From the NCBI RefSeq assembly GCF_000787575.1, contig NW_012236503.1, positions 1-64,000 of the forward strand: a stretch of DNA of 64,000 nucleotides. The letters run 5' to 3'. The translations under genes and the position numbers were made by a program. Source of the DNA: Acytostelium subglobosum LB1. Its lineage: Eukaryota; Evosea; Eumycetozoa; Acytosteliales; Acytosteliaceae. Shown piece after piece: positions 1-11,134 of this stretch; positions within the stretch are counted from its first letter, which is position 1; each line of letters begins with the position of its first letter. Under the pieces are notes generated by a model. That model was not told the origin of the DNA. It saw only the letters and a program-made list of their open reading frames with translations, and did no database searches.

Positions 1-330
1 ATTGAAGCTACCAAAGATCAACGAGGTGACTGACGATGGAATATGATCAGCAAGCAGAGGCTGGTTGAAGAGTCCGAAAGTCAATGAAGTGACCGATGCT
101 GGAATGTGTCCAGCGAGCAGAGGTTGATTGAAATTGTGACCAATGTCCAACGAGGTGACCGACGATGGAATGTGTCCAGCGAGCAGAGGTTGGTTAAACC
201 TGATACCAAAGGTCAACGAAGTGACTGACAATGGAATATGTCCCGCGAGTAGAGGTTGGTTGAAGCCGGGACTTAACTTCAACGAGGTGACCGATGATGG
301 AGTGATCCCAGAATGAAGACTTTGGTTGAG
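1..330 (-). repeat. 66-base tandem repeat encoding FNIP units
   Basis: Five near-identical units of about 66 bases lie head to tail. On the plus strand each contains a variant of gaggttggttgaa followed by aacgaggtgaccgacgatgg. They are the coding DNA of the FNIP repeats, so the periodicity is explained by protein repeats and not by a satellite. Confidence 0.8.
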
Positions 331-468
331 GCGGTGACCAAAGAGAAAGCTTGATGCTTTGAAAGTGTCAAATAGTCCGTGACAGGTCAGCGACAGACTG
401 ACTTGATCAATGTCCTGCATCCAAGAACTGATCGACATAATGATCAAACGAGATAGTTGTAGTATCAT
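1..468 (-). CDS. FNIP-repeat protein, N-terminal part (runs off the left edge)
   Basis: The minus strand is open from ATG 468-466 to base 1 (156 codons) with no stop. The first ~45 residues look like the degenerate F-box-type leader of dictyostelid FNIP proteins (LSRLIIMSISSW, then SLSLTCHGLF). About five copies of a 22-residue unit follow, of the form FNQPLLAGHIPSSVTSLxxG, where FN..L..G.IP..VTSL is the FNIP/IP22 signature. Seen directly: the units, their 66-base period on DNA, and one unbroken frame across all of them. Known of the family: FNIP genes are among the largest and fastest-changing families in dictyostelids; most have no assigned function, and an F-box-like head suggests a ubiquitin-ligase adaptor role. 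The C-terminus lies outside the window. Confident on family, not on function. Confidence 0.85.
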   Translation of the reverse strand, partial: MILQLSRLIIMSISSWMQDIDQVSLSLTCHGLFDTFKASSFLFGHRLNQSLHSGITPSSVTSLKLSPGFNQPLLAGHIPLSVTSLTFGIRFNQPLLAGHIPSSVTSLDIGHNFNQPLLAGHIPASVTSLTFGLFNQPLLADHIPSSVTSLIFGSFN

Positions 469-861
469 CGTGTTATCTCGCTGTTTTGGTTTAACTGATC
501 AGAAAGACATCCTTTGAAAGGATCACATGTTTGTTTAATTTTAATTTATAGGCAATCAAAAAGATTATTACTATATTACTCAGTCCGAAGGGAAAGAAAT
601 GACCACTCCATATTTGGATATCCAGATGGTTATATTCTTTTGATCTCTTTTAAGTTGTGTTCTTTTAGAAGGAGAACCATTGTAGCTTCATACAAGGAAA
701 TTGGTCCTCAGTTCCGCAACTTGATTTTTGTCAGATTTTTGTTAGTCCAAAATTAGATCTACTAAAAGGATCTTGCGTGTCTAAAAGTCATTAATTTGTA
801 TTATTTTGAAAAAGTTACACATCTTGAAGGTGTCACTTATTTGTCATTCAGAACAATAACT
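469..861. other. Intergenic, divergent promoters
   Basis: AT-rich DNA between the start of the FNIP gene (-) and the start of the beta-rich membrane protein gene (+). An 80-codon open frame at 514-756 has no recognisable domain and noncoding-like composition. No RNA gene seen. Confidence 0.5.
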
Positions 862-3800
862 ATGCAACACCAACATCAACTTGTACTATCACTTATCATA
901 CTACTGTCCTCAATTCAATGCCAGAAGTGGCCTGTAGCCAACGCAGGACTTATCTCTTGGCAAGGAGGTGTAGGCAACTTCAACAACTCTGCAAAGTGGA
1001 TACCAGGCACAATGCCTGCGGCCAATGACCAAGTAATTGTCTCTGTAAACGGCAGTTTTGTTACCTCACCAACACCAGTGACAATTGACTCTTTGACGAT
1101 GGGCACCAACTCGGTACCATTCGCCATCACTGAGCTGGACATCAAAGATGCGCAATTTAAAGTATTTGGAACAACAATCATCAATCCACTGTCAACAATA
1201 AGTGTGGTCAATGCCCCTTTTAGGAGTGGACTAATCAACGCCTACGGAAATCTCAAGGCAAGTGGAACTGTTCCAATCACAGGCAATCTTACTGTTCAAA
1301 AAACTGGTTCATTCTCTATATGTATGTTATTATACACATAAATGGTCCAATCCAGCTCATTATTACTAATATACATATAGTGTCTAATGGCTTTGATATG
1401 TCAATGGTTAGTGTGGCAGGTGTACTTGAGAACAATGGAGAGGTACATGTATTATTCTCTGTGCTGGCCATGCAACAAGGATTCATAAAGTCAAACAATG
1501 GTACATTCTTATGTTATTTCTGTGGACATCTATTGGATAACCAAAATGTAAAGTTATTATTATTCCCCTTAGTCTAGATGTATTATTATGAACTGACACA
1601 TAGTGATCAATCAATTCCAACAGATCAACATCAATCAAGTTTCAACATTCTCCCAACAATCATCATACCAATCACTCAATGGAACCCTTGTCTGGACTCA
1701 AGATATCCATCTTAATGTAATTATACCAATTCAAGGACTAACTCAAACAGATACCATATGGATACTAACTCATTTGATAGGATCGATCAACAATAGGTTT
1801 GGCCAATACTTCATTTATAATGGCCAATAGTACATCAGCATTCACAGGCAACTCTGTATTGATGACAACAGGTGAATCACAAGTGACATTTGATAATATG
1901 ACACTAAGTCTGAATGATAATGCTACACTATACCTCTCAACATCAACATACTATGACCTTAATAACTTTAGTAAGAATCAATTCAATGCATTCATTAACT
2001 CCACCATCTTATTATCCTCAAGCACAACCTTTGAGTTGGATCATACCTTCGCCCTGTTCATCACCAAGTTGTTCACAATCAAAGTAGGTGATACCCTTTC
2101 ATTTATCAAATATTATATGTCTGTCCATCAGTCGTATCTAACGATGTTTCAAAACAACCATATAGGACAATGCTACTATCTATATGCATGATGGATCCTT
2201 TATGTACTTGGATTGCACCAACAACACACTACAAGGCAACTCATCAGTATTGGTTCGAGGTGCCTCACTCCTTGGACTCAGTACACCTGACTCTACTCTA
2301 CTTCAAATTGTATGTACATCCATCCATCCACACCTCGTTCATCCATGTTATTGACCCAATCAATCAAAATAGAACTCATCCAAGTTGATACTTAATGATG
2401 GATCACACTTTGAAGTTGAAGGAAGTTATACTGCACAGGACTCTGTGGCGATATCATTGTCCAATCAATCATTGTTGGTTGTTCGTGGACAGTACAATCA
2501 ACAAGGAATGGCAACGATGAAGACTAACAATGCATTCATAGTAATAGAAGGAGGATGTTCATTCAAAGAGAGTGCTGTTGGTACATTCACCAATGATTCT
2601 AGACTACATGTCAATGGTACACTATCATTCCAAGATAGATCAATATTATCATTGGACAGTTCAAAGGTTTCAGTACCAGGTACACTCACAGTGTCATCCA
2701 CCATCCAATTGTCAAACTCTACAATCTCTGTCATTGGTCTATTCAATACTGTATGTACTAGTTAATTAGTGGCTACATGTTATGATGATTCTAACTCATG
2801 CCATTATAGAATGGTAACATCACTGCGTTGAACTCACTGATTGATACCAATGGTACTGCAAACGTATGTTATTATCCATCCATCCACTAAATCAATCACA
2901 ACTGAAACCAATTATTATTATTAGTTTGGAGGTAACTTCAAGGGAGAATCAAGCAACATAACAGTGACCAATGGTAATCTATCGATTATTGGTGCATCAA
3001 TGTTCAATTGTACCAATAGTCATATATCAGTTATCTCTGGTAACTTTATATATGACACCCAATCATCGATCCACATGATAAACACATCATTCATCAACTT
3101 GAATGGACATGTCGAATCACAAGGACATATCACAGTGTTCCCTGGATGTACCATGAGCAACAATGGTACCTTCAACCTCCAATCAAGTATCCTAAAGTCA
3201 TCCACCAATGTCAATGATATCATATTTGAGAACACTGGTACATTCTCATCACTTCACTCCTCAGAGATCAAAGAAATAATGGTAAGTATCGTCAAACATT
3301 ATAAATACAATTCATTCATCATACTAATATTATTGATTATAGATACCATTCAATAATAATGGACAAGTTAATATTAATAGTTCATTGACATTATCATTGT
3401 TCACTCAATCAGATGGTATCACCAATATTGCCAATGGTACAGTGTTGGGATCAAACAACACGGTTGACATTCAAGGTGGATACCTTGCTGGAAGGAATGG
3501 TACAATCCTTGCATCACTGACCATTAATGGTACACTTGGATACAACCAATCAACCTACCAACCTACATCGCTCCAAGTGGTTGGTAACCTTACCCAACAT
3601 TCTCAAGGTACCATGGTAGTGATCATCAACTCTGAGCGTGACTTTACTGAATGTAAGTATTAATACTTCATATCAATCAAGAAGATAGTACTAACTTGCC
3701 AAACATCTAGTCAATATCACAGAGAAGGCAACATTCGATGGTGAGTTGGTCGTAAAGATCAACAAAGAGTTCTTTGTTTCCAGCAAGTCAATCAATGTTG

Positions 3801-4111
3801 TCAACTTTAATGAGGCAAGTGGACAGTTTGCCAATGTCAAGATCAAGTCATTCGATCCAAACAGTAACAACAAGGAGTCTGATCATGATGATTGTAACTA
3901 TGTGGTTGGTCAGGATGCCAAATCACTTAGAGTGTTGGTCTCTTGTAAGTCTGGCAAATCAAAGTTGAGCACAGGTGCCATCGTGGGCATTGTCATTGCA
4001 TGTGTTGTTGTGGTCGTCGTAGTTGGATCACTCCTTCATCTTAGGAAGAAGATTGTCATCAGCTACAAACTCAAGTCTGGTATATTCAAACTTAGGAAGC
4101 TGAATAAATAA
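862..4111 (+). CDS. Large secreted/membrane-anchored beta-rich protein, ten exons
   Basis: Proposed exons: 862-1321, 1381-1547, 1624-1716, 1781-2083, 2166-2309, 2373-2750, 2810-2863, 2925-3281, 3343-3652, 3711-4111. All junctions are GT-AG and keep frame, giving 888 residues. ATG 862 was chosen over 796 because it opens directly into a signal peptide (MQHQHQLVLSLIILLSSIQC). The ectodomain is a long run of short Ser/Thr/Asn-rich strands with recurring NGTL, GTLTVSS and ISVxGxF motifs and many N-glycosylation sequons, which suggests a beta-solenoid. A Val-rich membrane segment (about residues 842-865) precedes a short basic tail. The plan is that of a type I cell-surface protein, as in many dictyostelid surface or adhesion proteins. 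I do not recognise a named family; ligand and role are unknown. Confidence 0.8.
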
Positions 4112-4388
4112 TGTCATTCACGAAGGATACTACCGCCTATGTTTATTGGACATTGTTATGGTCCACGAGTGATACGCCACCATCTGCTAGCAGTGAATAG
4201 TATCTATAGATACTCATAGGTTAGACCAAGACACTGAACTACACAAAGGCAACTCTGAAGTCCAAGTGTTGGGTGGTGACACTTCGAATCGCAAATCACA
4301 AGATGAACTTGCAGTGGATTTTTCAGTCTTGAAGAAGATACTAATTATTTGTACATTGTACAGAGAGATAATACATATATAAAGAAGG

Positions 4389-6505
4389 ATGAATAGAAAG
4401 CCTGCACCACAGGGTATGCCTCCACAAGGAGGTATGCCACCTCAACAACAAAGACCTCAAGGCATGCCACCTCAACAGCAACAGATGCCACAGATGATGG
4501 GCAGACCAGCACAACCATCACCAGCCATCACCAAGAAGGCTGCACCAATCGTTCTATCTCAGATACCAAACATATCGAGCAAGGTGCTCAATCTAACATC
4601 GATCAGAGAGCAATCAAAGAGAGAGCTAGGTGAAGCTCTGAGCATCATCAAAGGACCCAAGGCATTGGTCATGGACCCAAAGATCATAGGTCTACTCAAT
4701 CTAATCGTTGATCCACAGTTCTTGATTGTAAGTGTTGTTGGCGACTCATTCATTCAATCAATCAATCATAGATACTAACAACTACACGTCACACACTCTC
4801 AGAGCAATGGTACAGAGAGGAACTATGAGCTGAAGCCAGGTAGATTGGATACACAGTCTGCCAACATTATCTATATCATTAGACCAAAGATCAAGTACAT
4901 GCACATCATTAAGGAGCACATTCAGAGACATTTGGATGATGGCTTCAAGAAGAACTATGGAATCATTTATATACCAAGGAGTACTATCCTTGCACAGCGT
5001 GTGTTGGAGGAGGAAGGTGTTGCTGGCAACATCGAGGCCACATATGAGCTACCCCTGGACATTGTACCATTCGACGAGGATGTCCTATCACTCGAGTTGC
5101 CAACAGCCTACAAAGAGTTCCTTTTGGAGGGAGATAGAACATCCTTGTTCTACGTCGCCAAGTCACTGATGAAGTTGCAATCAATGTTTGGAACTATCCC
5201 CGTCGTCAAGGGCAAGGGACAATGCTCAAGGGTATGTGTGTCATGGAGTTGGATCAATCCCAGATAGTCATACTGACCATCATTCAATCAATACTACCCT
5301 CACAGCTCGTAATGGACTTGATAACAAGAATGAGGAAAGAGATGGGCGAGGAGTGTACAGTACCACCAGAGATCGACTCTTTGATCCTTATCGATCGTGA
5401 TGTAGACTTGATCACACCAATGTGCACACAGCTTACTTATGAGGGATTGATCGACGAGTTCTTCAACATCCGTAATAACGCCGTCTACTTGGATGAGGAC
5501 CTGGTCAATCCACCTCCAACAAAGGAGGGCGCACCACCCCCTCCACCTTCGGAGAAGAAAGTTCCCTTCCCTCTGCACTCCAACGACAAGGTCTACTCGG
5601 ACATTCGCGACATCAACTTTTCAGTGCTCTCTGGCATCCTCAACAAGAAGGCCAAGGACATTGATGACTACTACAAGCGTTTTAAGGACTCGCAGTCACC
5701 CGCCGCCATGCGAGACTTTGTCAAGAACTTCCCGCAGAACCAGGCACAGCACAACAGTCTTCGCATCCATACCAGTGTGTTTGAGAGGATCCTTGAGATC
5801 ACCAAGACACCAGCGTTCTCCAAGCGAATCGAATGTGAGCAGAACCTGTTGGCCGGTCTCTATCAGGAGGAGGTGGACAAGTACCTCGAGGAGTGCATCA
5901 ACAAGAAGGCACCATGGTACAAGATCCTCAGACTGCTCATCCTCTACAGTCTCACACACAATGGTATCAAGCCCAAACAGTTGGAGCTGTTCAAACGCGA
6001 GATTGTCCAATCGTACGGATGCGAACTGATCCTCACGCTGGCCAATCTTGAGCGCATTGGCCTGCTCAAGAAACAAGAGTCCAGATCGACATTCCCAGCA
6101 CTGCGACGCGATCTCAACCTGATCACCGAAGAGATCAACGAGAACAACCCCACAGACATGGGCTATGTGTACAGTGGATACACGCCACTCAGCTGTCGTC
6201 TGGTCCAACACGCCATTCGTCCCAACGGCTGGAAGGCCATCGAAGAGACGTTGCGATCACTTCCAGGTCCTACATTCGAAGAGGTGCAGCCACTGCCTCA
6301 AGGTGCCATGTCCAACGTCAAGAACGACAGGAAGCCCATCACATTGGTCTACTTTATCGGTGGTGTCACCTTTGCCGAGATATCTGCACTGCGATTCCTT
6401 TCGAGACAGGACCAGGCCAACAGAGACTTTATTGTAGTGACGACCAAACTGATCAATGGTGATTCATTGGTAGACAACCTTGTAGACAAGTTGGAAGATG
6501 ATTGA
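4389..6505 (+). CDS. vps33: Vps33, Sec1/Munc18 protein of HOPS/CORVET
   Basis: Exons 4389-4727, 4803-5231 and 5306-6505 join in frame to 655 residues. Vps33 is the SM-family subunit of the HOPS and CORVET tethering complexes and templates SNARE assembly on late endosomes, vacuoles and phagosomes. Supporting sequence: DVLSLELP, GKGQCSR leading into LVMDLITRM, and the diagnostic [22 protein letters not shown], close to animal VPS33A ([22 protein letters not shown]). The C-terminal VYFIGGVTFAEISALRFLS is the usual SM end. The second intron (5232-5305) could be read through for some codons, but only its removal aligns with VPS33A. The Pro/Gln/Met-rich N-terminal ~50 residues (MPPQQQRPQG and similar) are an extra tail beyond the family core. 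Near-certain identity. Confidence 0.93.
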
Positions 6506-7029
6506 GATTGAACATGTCATATCAGATTCTAATAATACTAATGTCGACAAACAACAACAATAATGTGCGGCAGACGTATTCTGTATTCCACCAGCAATAA
6601 CACAACACACTCACTCACACGTACTTGATCAAAGTGAGGCAATGGGGTTTGACCTTGTGTCCGTTACATTTGTGTGAGAAATTCAAATTTTTGATTGATG
6701 ATCACTCAATGATCATTATCAGTTGTTGTTGGGTAGGTGTCATTAATTCATTCAACGATACTCAACTATATATACATAAATATAGTACTAGATAGATTGT
6801 GAGTGTCACTCATTCAATCAATCAATCAATCAAATCACATCACCCATTTCAAAGAAAGTGATAATAGTATCAACCCAAGCCAGCTACGAGCATTAGACAG
6901 GTACTCAGCATAAACACGATAGATCGCGAGAGAATCGTTATATATATATATAAGTGCACTAGTTCATTCAACAATCATAACATTAATAATATATAATACA
7001 TATAACCGACAGATTGACATACTACTACT
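6506..7029. other. Intergenic, Vps33 3' end and NELF-A promoter
   Basis: AT-rich, with TCAA tetramer runs near 6810-6835 and a TA-repeat near 6940. No open frame or RNA gene seen. Confidence 0.5.
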
Positions 7030-9746
7030 ATGGAGCATAGAGATATAGAAGGATGGCTCACTTCGAAACTAGAAGAGCAGTGGAGCTCTGAGCGACTATC
7101 ATCCCATCTCACAAAGGATATACTGCAGTTCTGTTTGCTAAAGTTTACAAAGATCGATTCAATGATAAGAATGAAGGTATGTGTGGATGCTCAAGAGATA
7201 GACATGATATGATAGCAATGCTAACTCCAACAACAATGATCATAGTTGTTATTCTCATTTCTCAGTCTGAGAAAGAAACAGTTTCAAGACTTGGACATGA
7301 CAATCAATATGCTACTACAGGTTGCCGATGAGGAGGAGGATGAATGGCTAAGAGCTCTGGCTCAACTACTGGCGCGTATCTCTGAGGAGAAGATCCCCAT
7401 CAACATGGACCTAGAACCATTCAACAGCACCATCAAGAAACTATCTGAGCAATGTAAGTCTCGCTCTCCCGACACTCCAACAACATAATGCTAACAAGTC
7501 ACTAATCTCCTCCTTGGACGACAGTGGACAAAAAGGGACCGCCAAACTTCTACCCATTAGAATACTTGTATTTGAATCGCAAGGCACTGCCTGTGCCTCT
7601 GGCCAACAATCTAACAGAGAACAAACACTTTGCCTTGAAGAAGCCGACGACAGAGTTGCCAGTGTTCAAGAAGACACTTTTCACTCCCACATTGACAGCA
7701 TCGAAATCAAGCATCCCAGTGGCACCAGCCAGCATCACACAGTCAGCATCACTGTCGTCGTCGTCAGCATCACTCAGCTCATCATTGGCAGCAGCGTCTT
7801 CATCGTCGACCACCTCCACATCAAACATCACATCGTCGTCACCATACCTCTTGAGCGAAACCAGTCCAACGCTGAGGAATGAGAAGCTAAAGCTGTTGCA
7901 GCAGCAGCCATCACCTCTGAGAAAGTCAAGTCTATTCATACCGAGGACGCATCATGCATCGGAGCACCAATCAATGTCATCGTCCTCATCGAACCTGCTC
8001 AGCATGTCGGGTACCTCATCGTCGTCGTCGTCGTCGCTGTCAATGAGCGGCCATCACAGTCTGGCGAGCAGTAGTGGCGGCAGTGCAATGGAAAAGAGAG
8101 GAGTCCAGAAGAAGACCAAGATGCACATGATATCACTGGATCAGGTGCGAGAGATCACAACACAGACCACCACGACAAAGAAGAGGAGGCAATCAATCAA
8201 TGAAGAAGGTAGTGGAAGCTCAAGTGGAGGAGTGACAGATGAGAAACCACAACAACAGCAACAGTCGACTCAGCAACAACAACAACACATTACACAACAA
8301 CACTTTAATGAGCCAATCAATGACTTATCATCATCCAACAACAATATTAGTAACAATGGTAACATTGAGATGAACACTCAAGTACAGGCACTTCATGAAC
8401 AACAGCAGCAGCAGCAGCAGCAGCAACAACTACCACCTCAACAAGATGAGACAAAGATAAAGAAGAAGAAGAAGGAAAAGGCTAATGCAGAGACTGCTGA
8501 ACAGAAGAAAGAGAGGAAGGAGAAAGAGAAGAAAGAGAAAGAGAAGAAGGAGAAGAAGGAGAAAAAGGACAAGAAGAAGGAGAAGGAGAAAGAGAAGGAG
8601 AAGAAGAAGAAGGAGAAGGAGAAGGAAAAGAAGAAAAAGGACAAGGACAAGGATAAGGACAAGCCAAAGGTGGAGAAGGTCAAGGAGGTCAAGGAGAAGA
8701 GGAAGAAGGACAAGGACGACTCAGAGGCCGCCACAAAGAAACAAAAGGTCACGCGAAAGAAGAAGGCGGGCGCCGAGTCAACGCCTACAATGAAGAGCGA
8801 GGATGATTTCTCATCGCCAGTGGTCACGGCGGACACTGCATCATCCAATGTAAACTATCAACAACATCATCATCTACATCAACAACCACAACTTCAGAAT
8901 GTCAGAGGTGGCGAGGACCTCAGTGGTCTATCATCGTTGATGAATGCACTGGAGCAGAATGGATCACTGCCACTGGAGCCACAATACATGTTACATCGAT
9001 CGACTGCTCAACATCAATCAACTGAAGCGTTCCAATCACAACAACAACAACAACTTCATCATCTTCAACAACAACAACAGCCATTCCAACAACAACATTT
9101 CCAGCAGCATCAACAACAACCATTTATGCAGTACCAACAACAACAACAACAACATATGTATCAGCAACAACAACAGATTCCTCCGCAGCAACAACAACAG
9201 CAATTCNNCAATTTCTCCAGAACCAGACACAATTCCAACAACAACCTTTCCACAATATTGCCAATCAATATCCATCAGTAGATCCTACACATCAATATCA
9301 ACAACATCATCTGCAACAACAACAGCTTCAACAACTACAACTACAACAACAACAACAACAACAGGCGGCGGCAGCTGTTGCCAAACAACCATCACTGGAA
9401 GGAATATTGGACACAGCCTCACATCTGACCCTTGAGAACAGGGCCATCATAGAACGATTCGTCTACTTTGACAAAGGTACGTACCTTGGCGCGTTGTTGT
9501 TGGATTGATTGTGGGCGACACTAACATGATAACTCTACAACAGTTAATCCAACACCTCAAGATGGTAACATCAAACAGATACCACTCAGTATTGAACAAA
9601 GACCAAACGACAAGGATGAGATGTTTATTGAGACTGTCATCTTTGAGATAGACTATGAGTCTGGACAATGGAAGATGATCAAGAGGAAGAAGAAGATCGG
9701 TCCAAGCAGTAGCAGCACAAACATAGGTCAAGCTGCCTTGCAATAA
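7030..9746 (+). CDS. nelfA: Negative elongation factor A (NELF-A/WHSC2) homologue
   Basis: Four exons: 7030-7176, 7246-7453, 7525-9476, 9544-9746. NELF-A is a subunit of the NELF complex, which with DSIF holds RNA polymerase II at promoter-proximal pauses. The N-terminal helical domain matches human NELF-A over LLFSFLSLRKKQF...DEWLRALAQLLARI and YPLEYLYLNRKALP...KHFALKK. The last exon has the conserved end MFIETVIFEIDYESGQWKMI (human MLVDTVFEMNYATGQWTRF). The middle is disordered: Ser runs, Gln runs, and a very long Lys/Glu/Asp block at about 8455-8720 with period-like KEKEKK repeats. Two N at 9207-9208 shift the frame; sequence on both sides reads naturally as Gln-rich protein only if their number is a multiple of three, so they look like an assembly artefact. 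The stop codon overlaps an AATAAA. Confidence 0.88.
8398..8725 (+). repeat. Low-complexity coding tract: Gln run, then Lys/Glu/Asp block
   Basis: A CAG/CAA run (8401-8430) is followed by about 260 purine-rich bases (AAG/GAG/GAC triplets) coding for Lys, Glu and Asp only. It lies inside NELF-A. The purine asymmetry also opens long spurious frames on both strands, which are not genes. Confidence 0.8.
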
Positions 9747-9769
9747 ACATCATAACATTTATTGTCTAT

Positions 9770-10585
9770 CTACAACAACATCATGGTACAGGTGATGATC
9801 AGTCCAATCAATGGAATGATTTGGACGGTGATTGAGTGATTGGCTCCACTTGCCATAATTAATAACTTGCCAGCGGCACAACCATCTGCACTGAACTGTG
9901 ACTTCACCAGGAGATTGGATGGCTCTGCCTTTTGCACTTGGTATGTTATCTGCTCGCCAAGGATCGATGTGATTCTAACATTATATGGTTGATCCTTGTG
10001 GTTCACCTTGCTCTCAAAGTAGTTGTATGGCGCACGAGGTACATTGACCCACTCTGTCGTTCCATTCAACTGCTCCTCCACCTTGCTGATGCCAACGTAG
10101 CTATTGTAGATCACGTAGCCAACCCAATACTGATTGGATCCCTTGACCAAACTGATGCCCAACGATCCAATGTTGCCACAGGCCACCTGACGCCATGTGA
10201 TGTTGTTGAGACGACCGAGACTGGGGTCGGCCATCTGGGCAAAGGCATCCTTGGACAGATCAAAGTGATGCTCCTCTGGACAATCGGGACAGTTGTCAGT
10301 GGCCACCACTGTGATGGTCTTGTTGGTGTATGGTGAGGTCAGTTCGAAACAGACGCCACACTGGGTGGATGCGTCAAACCATGATGCAGACAGTGCTGTG
10401 ATGTATGGTGTGTGGGGACCGGTGCTTCCAAACAATGGACCAAAACCACAGGCACCTTGATAATCACCTGGATACCAAGTGGCAATTGCTGTATGATATG
10501 ATTGATCCAGACCACATGTCGCAGACTGTACAACTGATGGTGTTGTTAGAATACAAATTGTAATAAATAAAATAAATATGTTCAT
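9770..10585 (-). CDS. Expansin-like secreted protein
   Basis: Single exon, 271 residues, start MNIFILFITICILTT chosen because it begins a clear signal peptide (upstream in-frame codons look noncoding). The N-terminal half is a double-psi beta-barrel of expansin/GH45 type: TAIATWYPGDYQGACGFGPL, paired cysteines (CGVCFEL, ATDNCPDCPEEHHFDLS) and the HFDLS motif with its conserved Asp. The C-terminal half fits the expansin carbohydrate-binding beta-sandwich. A hydrophobic C-terminus after SGANHS could be a GPI-anchor signal or a membrane segment. Expansins loosen cellulose networks without hydrolysis; dictyostelids make cellulose in stalks, sheaths and spore coats, so a role in remodelling that wall is inferred. 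It converges on NELF-A, with stop codons only 23 bases apart. Confidence 0.87.
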   Translation of the reverse strand: MNIFILFITICILTTPSVVQSATCGLDQSYHTAIATWYPGDYQGACGFGPLFGSTGPHTPYITALSASWFDASTQCGVCFELTSPYTNKTITVVATDNCPDCPEEHHFDLSKDAFAQMADPSLGRLNNITWRQVACGNIGSLGISLVKGSNQYWVGYVIYNSYVGISKVEEQLNGTTEWVNVPRAPYNYFESKVNHKDQPYNVRITSILGEQITYQVQKAEPSNLLVKSQFSADGCAAGKLLIMASGANHSITVQIIPLIGLIITCTMMLL

Positions 10586-11134
10586 TTTCTTGTGTTTGAT
10601 TGAAAGAGTTATGTATTTGTACAGTTTATAATTATAAGATGGTTGAATGATAGGTGTGTTTCGAACACCGCATATGGGACAAGTCTGTTGGGTCCAACCA
10701 TTGAGGACTTTGCCTTTGATCAAAAAATATCTCCACCCGTTTTGGGTTGGAAACGAAACAGGCTTTACAATGGGTAGGTCCCATCACCATTGCTTCGATC
10801 TCACAAACAGCCAGAATGTTGACTTGTAATCAAATAAATAGATATAAACAATTATTGATCTTCATAATCAACTTCTTTAGTATTAGTAACCATAAACATT
10901 ATGTCATTGAAGAATAATTGATATATCTGTATGGAATAGTTATTTCTAAATTGATTCGATGAACCAAAGTCAACAAAAACAAACCAAAAATAGAACTTTT
11001 TGAAAAATTATTTGAGAAACCAACAACCTTTTTTGATAAATAAGATGACAATCTGACAAGTTTATTATTCATTTTAGGTTGTCCTTTGTTGTTGTATATA
11101 TTAATAATATAACCATTTATAGTATAATTGTAAC
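10586..11134. other. Intergenic, divergent promoters
   Basis: AT-rich DNA between the expansin-like gene (-) and the methyltransferase gene (+). A somewhat GC-richer patch at 10640-10800 carries no gene or tRNA fold that I can see. Confidence 0.45.

Noticed and set aside
1-330. CRISPR-like or satellite array at the left edge
   Set aside because: The 66-base period is in frame throughout and encodes FNIP units, so it is protein-coding repeat.
8438-8848. 136-codon Phe/Ser-rich minus-strand open frame opposite the NELF-A charged block
   Set aside because: It is the complement of AAG/GAG-rich coding DNA; composition alone keeps it open.
10640-10800. Possible tRNA or structured RNA in a GC-richer intergenic patch (GTTTCGAACAC)
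   Set aside because: The B-box-like string lacks matching arms; no cloverleaf can be drawn.
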